The notes under the pieces are model-generated. The model ran no database searches. It had not been told where the DNA came from and saw nothing but the letters and a program-made list of their open reading frames with translations. Positions 10,612 to 23,191 of a stretch of 64,000 nt of DNA are shown here, in pieces. How positions within the stretch are numbered: the first letter of the stretch is position 1; the number at the start of each line of letters is the position of its first letter. A program made the translations under genes and the position numbers. The DNA is from Aplysia californica (taxonomy: Eukaryota; Mollusca; Gastropoda; Aplysiida; Aplysiidae): the NCBI RefSeq assembly GCF_000002075.1, contig NW_004797534.1:896627-960626 (forward strand). The letters are read 5' to 3'.

Positions 10612-11058
10612 TGTGTGTGTGACATCATGGTGAAATCAGGCGCTCGTCAAAATAATGAAATCAAAGAAACTGGCATTTTTCCGCCTGTTTGGCAATTTTT
10701 ATTGAATTTTTGTTTTTTGGCTCAGCGTCTTTATTATCCATTTAAAAACATGTTTCTATGTGGATTTTCCTGAAAAACGTTTATTAAAGGCCACAAGAAA
10801 TGTAAACTTGCATTCTCCAAAAATCTCAAGAAATGGAAATTTCAAACTTTGCGCCCATTTTCTCGCTAATTTTACCCCTGGAAACCAAGTGACCTCCACC
10901 ACCTTCAATTGCAAATATCTTGAGTTCTGTTCAAGATAGAAAGGTTTGGGTTTTTTTACTTGAAAGCAAGACAAATTTAATAAACAAACCAACAACTCCA
11001 TATTATATGCCCAATAATTGATGAGTGGCTAATTCCTCCACGTCATGACACACATCAC
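10612..11058 (+). mobile_element. Copy 3 of the 435-bp TIR family
   Basis: It opens GACATCATGGTGAAATCAGG with CGCTCGTCAAAATAATGAAA and closes with degenerate TIR and GTCATGACACACATCACA. The interior has TGTGGATTTTCCTGAAAAACG and CATTTTCTCGCTAATTTTAC, as in all copies. No coding capacity. Confidence 0.9.
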
Positions 11059-11091
11059 ATTTTTTAAAGCTTTTATTATAATCTTCTATTA

Positions 11092-14025
11092 CAGTAGTCT
11101 CCGCCTAAGAAAAATACAGGATCTTAGCCAAATAGCCAGGGGGAAGAATCCACAATCACTCATGGTCAAGCCTAAAATCTGTACAATCTAGCATCTGCGT
11201 TTGTCGCAGCTGCGATTTTTTGGCATTTTTGGGTCCGCGAATGACGGCCGCGATTCTTGCATTTTTCCAAAAAGACAAAACAACATAGGTACTTCATAAA
11301 TAACATATTAGACATGTATTTTGATAAGTTTTAAGATGTCCATGTGTATCTATTTTCATGCGGAGAAAATAAGTACACTACATTACATACTATTTATTTT
11401 GCTGTCTGTCTTTTATTTTTCCCTCTGTGTTGTGTTTTTATTTGTTGGTGTATTAATTTTTCAAAAAAATGTTCTGATGGTTTGTTTTTCTTTTCTTGTG
11501 TTTATACAGCTTAATGTAATTTAATTTGATGCTGTTCCTACCCTTTTAAAAATATAAATGTGTTATTATGTTAGAGCATGTCTCCACATGTGTGTGATTC
11601 CATAATATCCTGTAGTCCTACTCTTTAAAAAATTACACACGTTTAGGGTTAAAACAGTCAATCTTCGGATAGGTGGACACACGCCCTAATTAAATTTGTT
11701 AATTTTTGTGGTTATTTATCCGGGCTATCCTAATTTTGATTTCATTCTGTTGTGAAACCTTTATTTTTCACATTTTTACACTCTGGGTGACTACAAATGA
11801 TATTCTGGATGCTTAAAACTGAGCACAAGAAATTTTGGTGCTTTAGATTGTTACCTCTACAAACATATTACTATTTACGTCGTCACAGAGAGTTGAAACT
11901 TGCAAATTTATGGCAACTTTTTGGGCTACTTTTGCCAGTTTTTGTGGCAACTTTTGGACAAAAAAAATGTCAAAAAACGCAGATGCTAGTACAATGATCT
12001 CCCCTTACTTTAAAATGAACTTACGTGACTCCTGGGCACTTAAAGTTCTTTTCAGAGGTCAGTTTTTCCTTTTTTTGTTGTTGGGGGGAGGGCTTTCTAA
12101 ACCATACGGTACGGTGTCAGGTGGGAACCAGTTGGTTTCAGGCAATCCCCCCCACCAAAAAATTATTGCTTTCCATCTCTGATGGAATTCCCTTCCCATG
12201 TCATGATGCATCATAAATCGTTGTGTTGTGACCACTTCATCTAAAAAAAATAAAAATGAAAGCCAACAGATGACCACATTAATTAGGCAAAGGCGATCGG
12301 ACAGTCCACGAGTATGGGCGCCAGTCTGTCTAGGAAGTTTGAGCGCAAAACTGAAGAAAGACGAGAGCGATGGTGGGGGAAACGTAAGCGTCCACGAGTT
12401 CACAGTTTGATGGAATGCAGTCTGGTGCTTGCTTGTAGGCCCTCCCCACCTAGTGTGCGATTTAAGATCAGGCAGATGGCTCAGATGATCGGGGAAAGCA
12501 ACGTTTCGATGAGTTCACACCTTGGTTCGATCCTGTCTGGGGCAAACATTGTAACCACTTTTATGGAGATTTGCAACAGGGGTGTAATCACATTCATGAG
12601 AGTGGATGATCCGTGACGCAACAGACCTTACAATGATTGCTCATTTTCACTATGTACATGGTTAGGTTGATCAGCTGAGCGCGCCCATGTTTCTTTTTTT
12701 TTTTCTTTAAAAAAAATGGCAACTAAATTGGTCGCTTTTAAGGACGAGCAGGCTAACACAGATTTCGGAGGTTTCCAGAAATCTTTACCTACACTAAGAG
12801 TGGGCATTGCCCTGCCTATAGGAGGTTTTGTTTCATTAGCCTATGTATATGTTAGAGAAAACTCTCCTTGTCTTTTAAAGAGCTTACAGTAGTCTCCGCC
12901 TAAACGCACGCCATACAAAAGCGCGCTCCGCTCAAACGCACGCTTTCGTCATCTGACGGGTTTTTTACGATATATATAATTTAGACGTACAAACGCACTG
13001 TCCCTCCCTCTAAACGCACGCTCTGATCTGCGAAACACGCCGACAGGTAAAGCTTGACTAAGGGAAATTTTCACTACGACAAGCCTAGAAAACCGGATAT
13101 TTGGTGAGATTGCCCCTTATGCCGAACAAAGTGAGTGATGGACAGCGTTTTCACACCCAACTTTGCACAGACACATAGGTCTAGGACTGGTCGGTGAAAT
13201 GTTGGGGGGTTGGGGAACTGGAAATGCATGATCTCTTTTGAGAGAAGGTTTCTAACTGGTGTTTGACTCTCGAGTGACTGCGTGTTGGCTAATGTTTAGT
13301 TAGACCTAAGCCTATGATGCGCAACACGCGTGAATGCTCATTCATGAATTTATGGTCGGGGGTGGTCGCTTGGAAATCCACATGGCTGGGCCGTCGTCTC
13401 TATGACTATCACCAACAATTTCTTTTCAGGCTATTGGTTCCCGACATTTTATGGTTCATTCTTTACATCAAGTCTGTCTTTCTGCCCCCCCCCCCCCTCC
13501 CCCCACACACTCACATCCATTCAACGCCTTTGCAGTCTTAACCGCAGTCGGGGAATCTTTTACAAAACAGTCACGTGTCTTCTCATTATCGGCCAAAGTG
13601 ACCCCCGCCCCAAAGGGAGTTAACTAGTATATCAAGGCAATGACATGACTGCGTCCCTTCCTCCCTTTGCTAAGGTTCATGTGAATGCACGCTTCGTATA
13701 AACACACGCTAACAAGCCCCCCCCCCCCCCCCGAGCAGCGTGCGTTTAGGCGGAGACTACTGTATTAACAAGGGGCAAAAACTTTTCCTTCGATGTTCTC
13801 AAAACAGCGTTTTTCGGGATAGCCCCCTTGTGCTTAAAAGCGAGCAATGATGACCTGAGTGAAAAGCGGGATCTTAGCCGAATGTAGCTCCTTCAGTGCG
13901 AGTCAGAGCGAGATCTTAAGGGTGACTTTTATAATAATATAGTAAAAATTCTGTTTTTCCAAAGCAGCGGGATCTTTGGCGAACCAGGACCATATAAGCG
14001 GTGGTATCTTAGGCGGAGACTACTG
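11092..14025. mobile_element. TA-flanked pogo/Tigger-like element, interrupted by a nested relative
   Basis: The ends are inverted: CAGTAGTCTCCGCCTAAGA at 11,092 and its complement ending CTG at 14,025, each flanked by TA. Subterminal GGATCTTAGCC-like words recur at both ends. Without the nested 876-bp element it would be about 2.06 kb. The family is inferred from TA target and the CAGT... ends; no transposase was recognised, and the 100-residue ORF at 12,314 is unassigned. Confidence 0.8.
12887..13762. mobile_element. Nested 876-bp TA-flanked TIR element (copy A)
   Basis: The TIR CAGTAGTCTCCGCCTAAACG at 12,887 is matched inverted at 13,762, with TA on both sides. A second copy is at 30,985-32,032. 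It sits inside the element at 11,092-14,025, whose TIR is the same for the first 17 bases. Confidence 0.92.
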
Positions 14026-14596
14026 TATTACTAATGTCTTACTTTTTTTTTCTTTTTCTCTCTTGTTCCTGTCTGTATGTCTGTCTGCCTCTCTTTTCAA
14101 GTGCAGTTAATGACTGGATACATTTGTTATGTGTTGACGGGCGTCTCTTAATTAAAAAACCAGCACCGTCTGTAATTTATCTGTAAATACTCAAACAACC
14201 AGTCAGCACCGTCTATTACACTGTAAATTGCAGCAAAATTAAATCATGGTGTCTCACAGGTCATATCTCTGATTGTTTTTTCAGATGGTGTTCGTTTTGT
14301 AGTAGTATAATCATAGTTTTTTGGTTTTTAAAAAAAGAAATGTTCAGTTTGTAGTATAATAATCATATATATCTAGTTTGTTTAATTTCAGAAATGTTCA
14401 TTTTGTTGATAATCATGCTTTTTGGACTGATCAGTACTTTATCAAAACTGTATACATGATGTATTTCCTTTCTTGTTACAAAAGGTGGGATTTTAATAAT
14501 TAAATTAAAATATGAAAGACTTGCTCGTCGCTACATTTTTATGTTGTCATGTCATTGTCTATGTTGCATAACTTGTAAATAATAGTGCTTCATTAT
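14026..14596. other. No gene seen
   Basis: AT-rich spacer with diverged internal repetition (GTAGTATAATAATCATA-like words near 14,300-14,420). Confidence 0.25.
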
Positions 14597-14870
14597 TGGC
14601 TCTGTTGGTATCTTGCTCAACTACAGTGCTGACAACCCTGAGTTGAATCTCCAGTGGGGCATTCTTGAGCTCGGGTTGTTTTGAAAGTTTTGAAGTTGAA
14701 GGCTCACCCCCTTCGGAGTCCTGTTTGGATGTGGATTTAAATTTCGGATGTCATCTCTCAAATAACCAAACTGTTGAAGTGGGCATTAAACCAATACCAT
14801 GCCACATCTACACGCCTTGTATGTGATCTTGACTGTTCTGGTGGCAATAAACAGAAAGGAGTCACCTCCC
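14597..14870 (+). mobile_element. tRNA-derived SINE, degenerate
   Basis: A tRNA-like head (GGCTCTGTTGGTATCTTGCT, then GCTGACAACCCTGAGTTGAA as a degenerate B box) is followed by an unrelated body ending GTGGGCATTAAACCAA. This layout is typical of tRNA-type SINEs. Confidence 0.5.
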
Positions 14871-14984
14871 CTTTTTTGTTCTTTTCATTTGCACTCTGCT
14901 TAACATTAATAAAACTTGAACAAATTCCCTGATCCGGTCTCTGGGTTTAACTACTACTGAACTAGATCTAGGTATATTATGCCA

Positions 14985-15448
14985 TGTGTGACATTGTGGT
15001 GAAATCAAGCGCTGGTCAAAATAACGAAATTATCGAAGAAACAGACATTTGTCCTTCCGCGGGGCAATTTTAGAAAAGTTATTTTTTGCCTGAACAACTT
15101 TTATGTATTATATTTTAAAAAAGACACATTGCTGTGTGGATTTTACTGAAAAATGCTGATCAAAGGCACAAAAAATAGAAATTTGCAGTTTCCAAAAACA
15201 CCCCAAGTTTGGAAATCACCAAGCTTTGGTTTCTACTTTAAACTTTCTTGCTAACTTTACCTCTGACTCTGACACCGAACAACCTCCACCTCCTTCAATC
15301 GCAAATATCTAGAATTCTATTCAAGATTGATGGGCATTAAAAAAAAGACAAATGAACATGTTTTACGATAAATTCATTCCCCCCCCCCCCCCATTTTTTG
15401 AAAAAAAAAAAAATTGACGAGCGCCTGAATTACCGAATCATGACACAG
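14985..15448 (+). mobile_element. Copy 4 of the 435-bp TIR family
   Basis: Opens TGTGTGACATTGTGGTGAAA with TCAAGCGCTGGTCAAAATAA and closes with TTGACGAGCGCCTGAATTAC and ATGACACA. It holds a C run and an A run near the right end. Confidence 0.9.
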
Positions 15449-16100
15449 ATGTACTGGCATGCACATGACAAGATCAACTGGGCGTGGAAATCTTTTTGTT
15501 ATGTATGTGTACAAATTTAATTATTATAATGTGTGTTTTATATTCAAAGAAATGCATGGCATTAAGAAAATATTCGGGACCTGACAATTTGTTCACTGTG
15601 TGTGCGCCAGACTATATTATATAAAATCTAGATCTAGTTGCCATTGTGACAAGATTGGACAACTACAAAATTTTATTAGATTTTGTTGTTCTTTTTCAAA
15701 ATGTGTTCTACAAAGCATGTTTCATATTATGCTGGTTATAAATTTATTTATTCAAATAAACAACCTAAAGTGGACTTTTTTTTAACATTTAAAATTGAAT
15801 ACATTAACTCTAACTTCTTAGCTATCCTGTTAATAAATCAGTTTTTTTTCCTTCTTAAAAATTTACACTTTATCACTTATCTAATCTGATCTTATCATGA
15901 CGGTGACGATATGATGTGTATGTTTTTGTTATTTGTCACCAACATTTTGTCAATAGTGCAGTAAAACTTGACCAATCAAAGTTATTTTCTCATTTCTTTT
16001 GGCTGCTTTTTAAACTCCAGTGCTGTTTACCTTTCCTAATTCATTGTATTATGTAGACTGAAGATACTGCACAATGTATGGTGTGTTACATTGAATCTTT
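15449..16100. other. No gene seen
   Basis: T-rich spacer; short overlapping ORFs have no recognisable content. Confidence 0.25.
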
Positions 16101-16330
16101 TAGAAAATCCACCGGTCTATGGTATTACAGTTAGGTGCTTTGCCGAACTGTTGCATGCAGTGGATGTGCATTTGATTCTTGTGTATAGAGGTTTAAAAAA
16201 AAAAAAAACTCGGTCTGTCTGCTGGGATGTTGTATCCCCTTTATTCAGCCTTTTAAATGATCTAAGTTGTGTTGATGGAGGTGAATGTAAAACGTTTACA
16301 ATAATTAAAATTTGTTTGTGTCTGGAGAAA
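16101..16330 (+). mobile_element. Old copy of the 17.09-kb SINE
   Basis: It aligns with the SINE at 17,088: TTAGGTGCTTTGCCGAACTG, TTTGATTCTTGTGT, and near the end AATGATCTAAGTTGTGTTGA then GTAAAAC. An A run of about 14 interrupts it. Confidence 0.6.
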
Positions 16331-17087
16331 GGTCCCTGTCGTCAGAAATTTTGGATATAATATTCAAACAAGGGCTGGGCACATTTTTGTAGCAAATTCA
16401 ATGCTGAGCACGCTGATTTTTAATTAAAGTTTTCTAATATCTTGAGTAGATATGCCACATTTTCATTTTGTAAAATGGGGTGTAAAAACAAAGTTTGGAG
16501 AAAACCCAATTTCTAGCACATTTTTAACCTTTGGTGAAGTATAAAATGTTGCGAAAATGACTAATAAAAGTTTTTAGACTTAAGATATAAAATCCCTTCA
16601 ACATGTTATTAAAAATAAATGGTTAATAAATGTGTATTTTCTGAGGGAACTCAAATTTTGACAAGGTACGACTTTTTTGGGGTTTTCATCCGTGTTTATA
16701 AATAATAGCTTTGCTGACAACTGGGACCTTTCTCTAGGCACGCATACATTTTTATAGAAAATCCTGTTATTGAATTAAATTTGCTGTTTCATTTTGATTA
16801 TATATGAATCACATTCACAATGTATTCTAATTAATCTAATTCTAGAAAATGTTCCCTTTTGTCAAGTCTATAAGCACTTCTTGCCAGTTGCAGGTGGAGA
16901 TGTGATTTTACTTGTTAATTAAAACATACTTTGTTTTACTGTCCATCAATTTGTCAGTTCATCTTGTGTTAAAACGTTGAAAGCGATCTTTATGTTTCCC
17001 TTACTATTGAAGACAGACACTGTCACTTCTGCTGCTGCTGCTAATGGCTAATGCAATGCACTACTACTACAACAACACACCAGTGTC
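16331..17087. other. No gene seen
   Basis: AT-rich DNA with a short (CTG)n/(CTA)n patch near 17,030-17,070 and nothing else recognised. Confidence 0.25.
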
Positions 17088-17340
17088 TGTGGTGTAGCGG
17101 TTAGGTGCTTCACTGTTGCACACAGAAGACCTGGGTTAGATTCCTGTGTGAGGAAAATTTTTATTGAGTGTCTCATCTCAACCTCTTTCAGCTAGGACTA
17201 GGACGCTTTATTAACTTGTATCTCTCTCAGCCTGGGTTGGCTCTGAGAATCGGGGTCCATGGCCTGCCTGCGAAAATGATCTCAATTGTGTTGATGGGGA
17301 TGTAAAATACTAAACTGAAAATATAAATAAATAAAATGCA
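17088..17340 (+). mobile_element. tRNA-derived SINE
   Basis: The head has an A-box-like GTGGTGTAGCGGTTAGGTGC and B-box-like GGGTTAGATTCCTGTGTG. A body with a CTCAGCCTGGGTTGGCTC segment and a short A/T-rich tail (AAATATAAATAAATAAAA) follow. It is RNA polymerase III type by layout. Confidence 0.75.
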
Positions 17341-18031
17341 TGTATTAAAGGATAGATCTTGAATTCGTCAGGACCGGCCTGGGTAGTTTGAGTGATCTGT
17401 AGTTTGAGGTAATTGAAGGATATATCTTACAAAGATAAAGAAGGGAAAAAAAAAACGGGACCTCAGACGCTTTAAAAATTGTATATTTTAAGAAAAAATA
17501 CAATTTGTGTCCAGTGGGGCATTAAAAACGTGCCAAAGCAAATTACATGTACACGTAATCTAATGCAGTTGGTTGATCAATCTGGCCAACAGCTTTTTTT
17601 CTTTTTATGTTTGGGTTGGGACTACAGTGTCTGGGAAATCTACGTCCGCTGCGGTGTGAGTCACAGTGAGTCGAGTGAGGGACAAAGTGCTCTGTCTACT
17701 TTTTGTACTTTTAGTTTTAGTCTGTGAGAAAAACACTGGAGTGAACAACTGAATAACAAACTCCAAAATGTCAAGCTCAAACTGGACCCACGAAAACCTC
17801 TGGCACCCCCCCGGGGCAAGGCCACTGACTGTAGTGTCTTTAGGCCATTCCCAAAGGGGGGACATTTCTCGTTCAAGCACAGTAGAATTGTAAATGGGCT
17901 GATTCATCATGTCACGCTCATAACTGTGCCTGATCTTCACAGGGAACTGCTGCTTTTTCTTTCCACATCCTTAGTATCGTCATTTTCCTCTACTTCTTTT
18001 GTATGTTTGTCACTCTCTTATGACAACTATA
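17341..18031. other. No gene seen; fragment of a dispersed repeat
   Basis: At 17,356-17,450, AATTCGTCAGGACCGGCCTG then GTAGTTTGA resembles 43,565-43,660 (AATTCGGCAGGACCAGCCTC, GTAGTTCAAGG), so a diverged short repeat family is present at both sites. Confidence 0.4.
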
Positions 18032-18833
18032 CAGTGTGGAATCCTGTTGTTATAACGAGAGGGAGGGGACTGGAGCAAAATGTCCGTTATAGCAGGATTC
18101 TCGCCATAAGGGATCCAGTAATAAATTCAAGGGAAACTGTAAAGCAGGCCTAATCTATGAGTTTGGTGTTCTGTTTATTTCCTTTTGTTATCTCCCTTGA
18201 TGATGATTTTGTTTCAACATGACCTCTAAGTCTTACTTCATCAAAAATCGAATCAGGTTTCTTTCTCTAGCGCTAGATCTAGCGATGTTGACAGACAGCT
18301 CGGCGTTACCGATCACAAAGAAAGGGCTCTGGGCTAACTCACCCGCTGTGTTTTCCCCCACCCCACCACACCCTGTGGTGCATTCCGTCAGCTTGCACAC
18401 GTCACACATTCGCTCCATCCATCACAGCATTGTCGGCCTTACTTCTCCATCCCCGCATCGGAGAAGTGAGAGGCATGGGGTAGGCCTTGATAATCTAAAC
18501 AAGGCTTATGCTGGCCTATCAGTATCACGCGATGCGTTCTGCTTGTCTGCGCATGCCACACCCTCCCCACTCATTCACTCCGTCCTTCACTATTGACACA
18601 CATGGGCTATCCCATTCTTTCTTTCGCTAGATCACCAACAAGTTTCTCAAATGGCGAGGTTTTACATGTATAATTGGCCTACGCTGTGCACAGCAGCAGG
18701 AATATTCCGCTATAACCGACTTGCGTGTTTGTCTGACTGCGCTAGTATTACAAAAATAAAGAAGAGGAAAAAACGGTTTTTAGAATAGTGTCTTTATAAC
18801 CGACTTCTCGTTTTTTCCGGACTCGTTATTTTC
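18032..18833. mobile_element. Pogo/Tigger-like TIR element, right end lost
   Basis: After TA, CAGTGTGGAATCCTGTTGTT and ATAACGAGAGGGAGGGGACT open the element. Near 18,800 the inverted counterpart (CCGACTTCTCG...GGACTCGTTAT) appears without its last bases. The dispersed repeat at 18,834 begins right there, probably having replaced the end. Confidence 0.5.
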
Positions 18834-20331
18834 TTGCAATTTTCATTGATCAGCATTTAATAATATTAATTTTTTTTAAAATATTGAGTCAGAGACTCAC
18901 TGTCTAAAAAGTCCACAGCAAATGCTATGTTATCAAAGAAAATGGCACAATTTGATTTATATGGAAAAAAAGTATTTAAAAATATCCAGAAAATATAAAA
19001 TGATAATGCATTATCATGAATACATATGTACTGAAAGACCGAGCAAAGGCTTATAATTTAAACTTTGTTCTCTACATACTAGTAAGTTTGCAAAACAGAT
19101 TTTAGAAAAAAAAAGTTGGATCTAATACAAGTAAAAGTGATAGTTATGATGAGATTTATTATTATTAACTCTGGAAAATAAAGTAAGATGCTCAATCTAA
19201 AATTAACTAGAACTGTGATATATTCAAGTTTTATTTCAATTTCAAAGCCCAAAGGCATGGCAATAAATTAGATCTAGCACATTTAGTAGGCTCTCTGGCC
19301 GCTTCTAGCCCACTACTACTGATTCTAGACAGGGAATCTAGATTTAGCTATCATCTGCACTATTCAAAAGCCAAGATAAAATTAAAACAAAACAGTAAAT
19401 TCTTTTGTCAGTAAGTAGGCTACATCACAAATGCCATATAGCCGCACGTATATTAATAGTTGAATAATGCGACGCCGAAGCAACACGTATCGCAGTGTGC
19501 AGGGGAGGCAGTGACCGATCGATTCGGCTTTTGTAAGCATTTTCACAGAAAGCCGTATCAGCGTAAAGAAAACTTTAGCCTATACAACTCAGTTGCCAAA
19601 AGATTCTGGAATATGATAATAGGGCCTACTTCTTGAAATTTCATAATTTATTATACAACCAGTAGTTCTTATTTTATCGCGTTTTAAAAATAGCCTTGTT
19701 TTCATAAGCAAATATTTCCAGTTCTACCAAATTGATTATCACGCGAAGACAACATTTTGAAGATCTTTCTTTCCCTTTAAAAAAAATGTAGGCCTAAGCC
19801 TGACGGATGTGGTGTTGCGATTCACAAAACTGTGAGTTATTTGGACCCATCAAAACACAAAGCTTCTCGGTCGATCTCAAAAGTCTACGAGGCGTATCGA
19901 GGCGGATTCGACCTGCCGCGAGCATGTTTACTAAAATGCCTAGTTCGGGCCCCGGCACGTTGTGTATACGCTTTTATACAACAAATTTGACCCGGAAGTC
20001 CATTCGGAGGATTTGACCTTTTCCCTTGATCAAAGAAAATGGTAGCCTAGCTTTTCCTCCTCCATGAAGGAAAAAAAATCTGGCCCTAAATCAAACCATT
20101 GGGATTGAGCATAATTTAACGTATTGTGCGTTGTTCTTACTATTTTCATTACATTATGATTTATAAGGTATTCACTTGAGACAAAACTACTAAATTCTGA
20201 AAAAGGTACAACGTTGTGAAAGTGGGAAGCTCAGTCGTGGGAAAAGGGTAGTTTGAGCTATGACCTAAATGTTACCTGGGGGCCTTCACGGTATATAGGC
20301 CATATGTGGCCTAAATAAGCACCCCCATGGA
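18834..20331 (+). repeat. Dispersed repeat, copy 1 (about 1.5 kb, left-truncated)
   Basis: It is collinear with 34,403-36,229: both begin TTGCAATTTTCATTGAT, share AGAGACTC.CTGTCTAAAAAG, TCCATGAAGGAAAAA and AAACCATTGGGA, and end with GGCCATATGTGGCCTAAATA. No protein was recognised in it. It lacks the left 1.6 kb found in copy 2. Confidence 0.9.
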
Positions 20332-22401
20332 AAAATTCTAACAGGACATTCAAAGAGACATTACACATGAATAACAAAAGTACACACAGTGATTTCAACA
20401 AAAGATTTTAGCACATTGTGAGGAATACATTTATTAATATCGGCGCAGCCAAACAAATGAAGGTCAAACTCACTGTTCTTTTTCTGTGGACCTTAGAATG
20501 AGTAAGAGGAAAGGTAAGGAAGCAAGTTAAATCATGAAAATGTATGACATAATGTTGACTTAAACTACTGAAGCAAAGCGGAAAGAAATCAGGTGTACAA
20601 AAAACATACTATGTAACTTAAGGAAACAATCTCATGACATTAAGCAGCACCAGCAAAAATAAATAAATTATGAGTAAACCAACATGAATAACACACACAT
20701 TGTATAAAAATAGAGAAATCGAACTGTAATAGGCCTACATGTGTAAATAAGCTCACTTTTCAGAATCATTCTGCATTTGATGAACATATATTCAGGGTTT
20801 GACATAGTGTTTAGTTTACAGTGGATCACAAAGTACATGTATTGCACTACTAAGCATGAAACTGGAAATAAAATATTGCAAAAGCATTCCTTTGACAATC
20901 AGAAGTATTGATAAAATGAAACATACAAGATTAAATCACCTCAAAAGACTCCTTCTGACAGAGCAAGATTGAGACCCTGAGATAAAGAAAACAAAAATAA
21001 TAAGAACAAAATTTTTAATTAATTAGTGTGATAAAACAAAACTGGTGACCTCAAGGAAGGAAGAGAACAACAGGAAGTCATGGCCCTGCACCTGGGCTTC
21101 ACAAGCTATTGAAAAGTAAAAAATAAAAGCAGTCAATGGATTGTCCTTTAGCTGTACCGGTAGTTTAAATTTTCTTCTTCGTATTCCTCTTCTTTGTTGT
21201 CTGTGACAGTCAGACTGGAAAATCTGGTGGTGCGCCCAAACTGCAGTTTCCACCCATCCAGTCAGTCGGACAACAAAGCTATTCAGTCGGTAGGTGAACT
21301 TGGTTAAAACCTGTTGTAAAACTGAAAACATTATTTATTGTCCAAAATGGGCTAGCTACTTAGGCCAAGCATAAGCATACAAACAAGAAGACTGAAATTT
21401 TTTCCATGTAAGCTCCATCACACAGATTTTAACAAAGAATACACTTTAGGAATAAGTTTCATTCATGAAGTTAAAACCCTTGGAATCGGCTCTCACTCTC
21501 GGTGAACAGAAATGATTTCTTGCAAATACGGACAAAAAAATAAGAAGAGAAACACCCATGAACACTGAACTAACATCACATAATAGGCAAAATCCTATAC
21601 AATAATGAATAAGCACACAATATAAAAGCATATAATAATAATACTCTGGGAATTGTGAACAAGGAAAGTAACGATGTGTAATCACAGCAGATAGTAGTAG
21701 TAAGTAACTCATGCAATAAATAAAAACTCTTTTCACAGCTGGCACTGATAAATCCCTACTAAGACTAAAACATTTCACACCACCCAGATATGGTAAATTG
21801 GTAAACTGTAGAATAGAAAGGCCAAAGCAGTACAGTGTATGTGAACTCCCTACAGACCTTATACAAATGTATCACAATTTGATGAAAGACAGAAATTCTG
21901 CAATGTATAAAGAGTAACCTACGTAGCACCTGACTCTTGCGTCCTTGGGTGCAAAGTGAAAACTTAAAGCTATGAACAAACAGAACAGCAGCAAGCTCTT
22001 GAGCCTAGATTTTATTTCGGTGCTTTTGAGAAAACTCTCTAAGCTCTTATTTTACTTTGAAGTGAAATTGTGAAAAAAAATCCAAGAAACAAAGCAATAC
22101 AAGAACCATTTTTCTTCAACATGTAAAAGCACACTGCTCTGTGAGTGTCAGGGTTCAGGACTGAGACATTCATCGAGTGGCATGAAAGTACAAAATAACA
22201 TCAACAAAAACAAGATTTTGTTCATTTGTCTCACTAAATTAACATTTGAATCAATATACAAATTAATATTATGTACATAAGACTGTATGCAAATACGTTA
22301 ACAGACTGCTCTACTGTGTCGCAAAATACATTGCGCATCTGTGCCAATCTTTTTTTTTTTCCAATTTCAATATTTTGTTTTGGACCCATACCCATTAATA
22401 A
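20332..22401. other. No gene seen
   Basis: AT-rich, A-rich on the plus strand. No ORF longer than about 110 residues and no recognisable repeat ends. A minus-strand AATAAA at about 20,430 is the only signal noted. Confidence 0.25.
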
Positions 22402-23191
22402 CAGTCAAACCTCGTTATACCGTTTACTTTGGGACGGGCATAAAGCTGATGGTATAGCGGGGCAGGCAGTATAGACGAATAGCAAAGATTGCCATCTTGA
22501 CTAGTGGTAGACTGGTAAAGGCAAGAGACTAAAGACAAACTAAGGCCAGTTTTGCCTCCACTAGATCTGTCTTCCGCGATTGCCGTGCACAGGAAAAAAT
22601 AAACAAGAAGTTACCGAATACATGTGAAACGTCAGGTAAACTTTACGTAGATTCAAATTAAAAGAAGCTAGGATAGGAAGCTAAGCTATTACTATTAGTA
22701 TTAGACGGGTGTCAAGGACCCCACAGACGTACTGTTTTGAAAAAAACTGATACTCGTTAGTCCTCGGGCCCCTTAGAGCTGTCTTGTAGACTTGAGCGTG
22801 AGTCCTCACAATATAAAAGCGAGATATTATTTTGCCAGCAGGCCAAGGTGGCACAGTTCCTTTGAAGATTCTCCCAGCAACTTAAAAATTTCATTCCAAT
22901 TTTTAAAAAAATATTGGCCATGACCTAAAATCATAGTATTTTCATAATCAACGCAAATCAGGAGCAAATCGACAACAAGCACTAGAAATAGGCCAAGTTT
23001 GCAAAGATGTACGTGAGAAAGAGATTATCAAGCAGCCATCGAGTCAGTGCCACGTGCTGATTACCTCTGGTGGCCATTGTGATGACCGTATATTGGGGCG
23101 AAACTTACATTAACTTGCAGAGGACTGTACAGCTCAGATAGTTGGCGGATAGCAGATGGCAGTGTAAAAGGCACAAATACGAAGTTATATA

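Noticed and set aside
12314-12616. 100-residue plus-strand ORF as a transposase
   Set aside because: No transposase or DNA-binding motif could be recognised, and it is too short to support a call.
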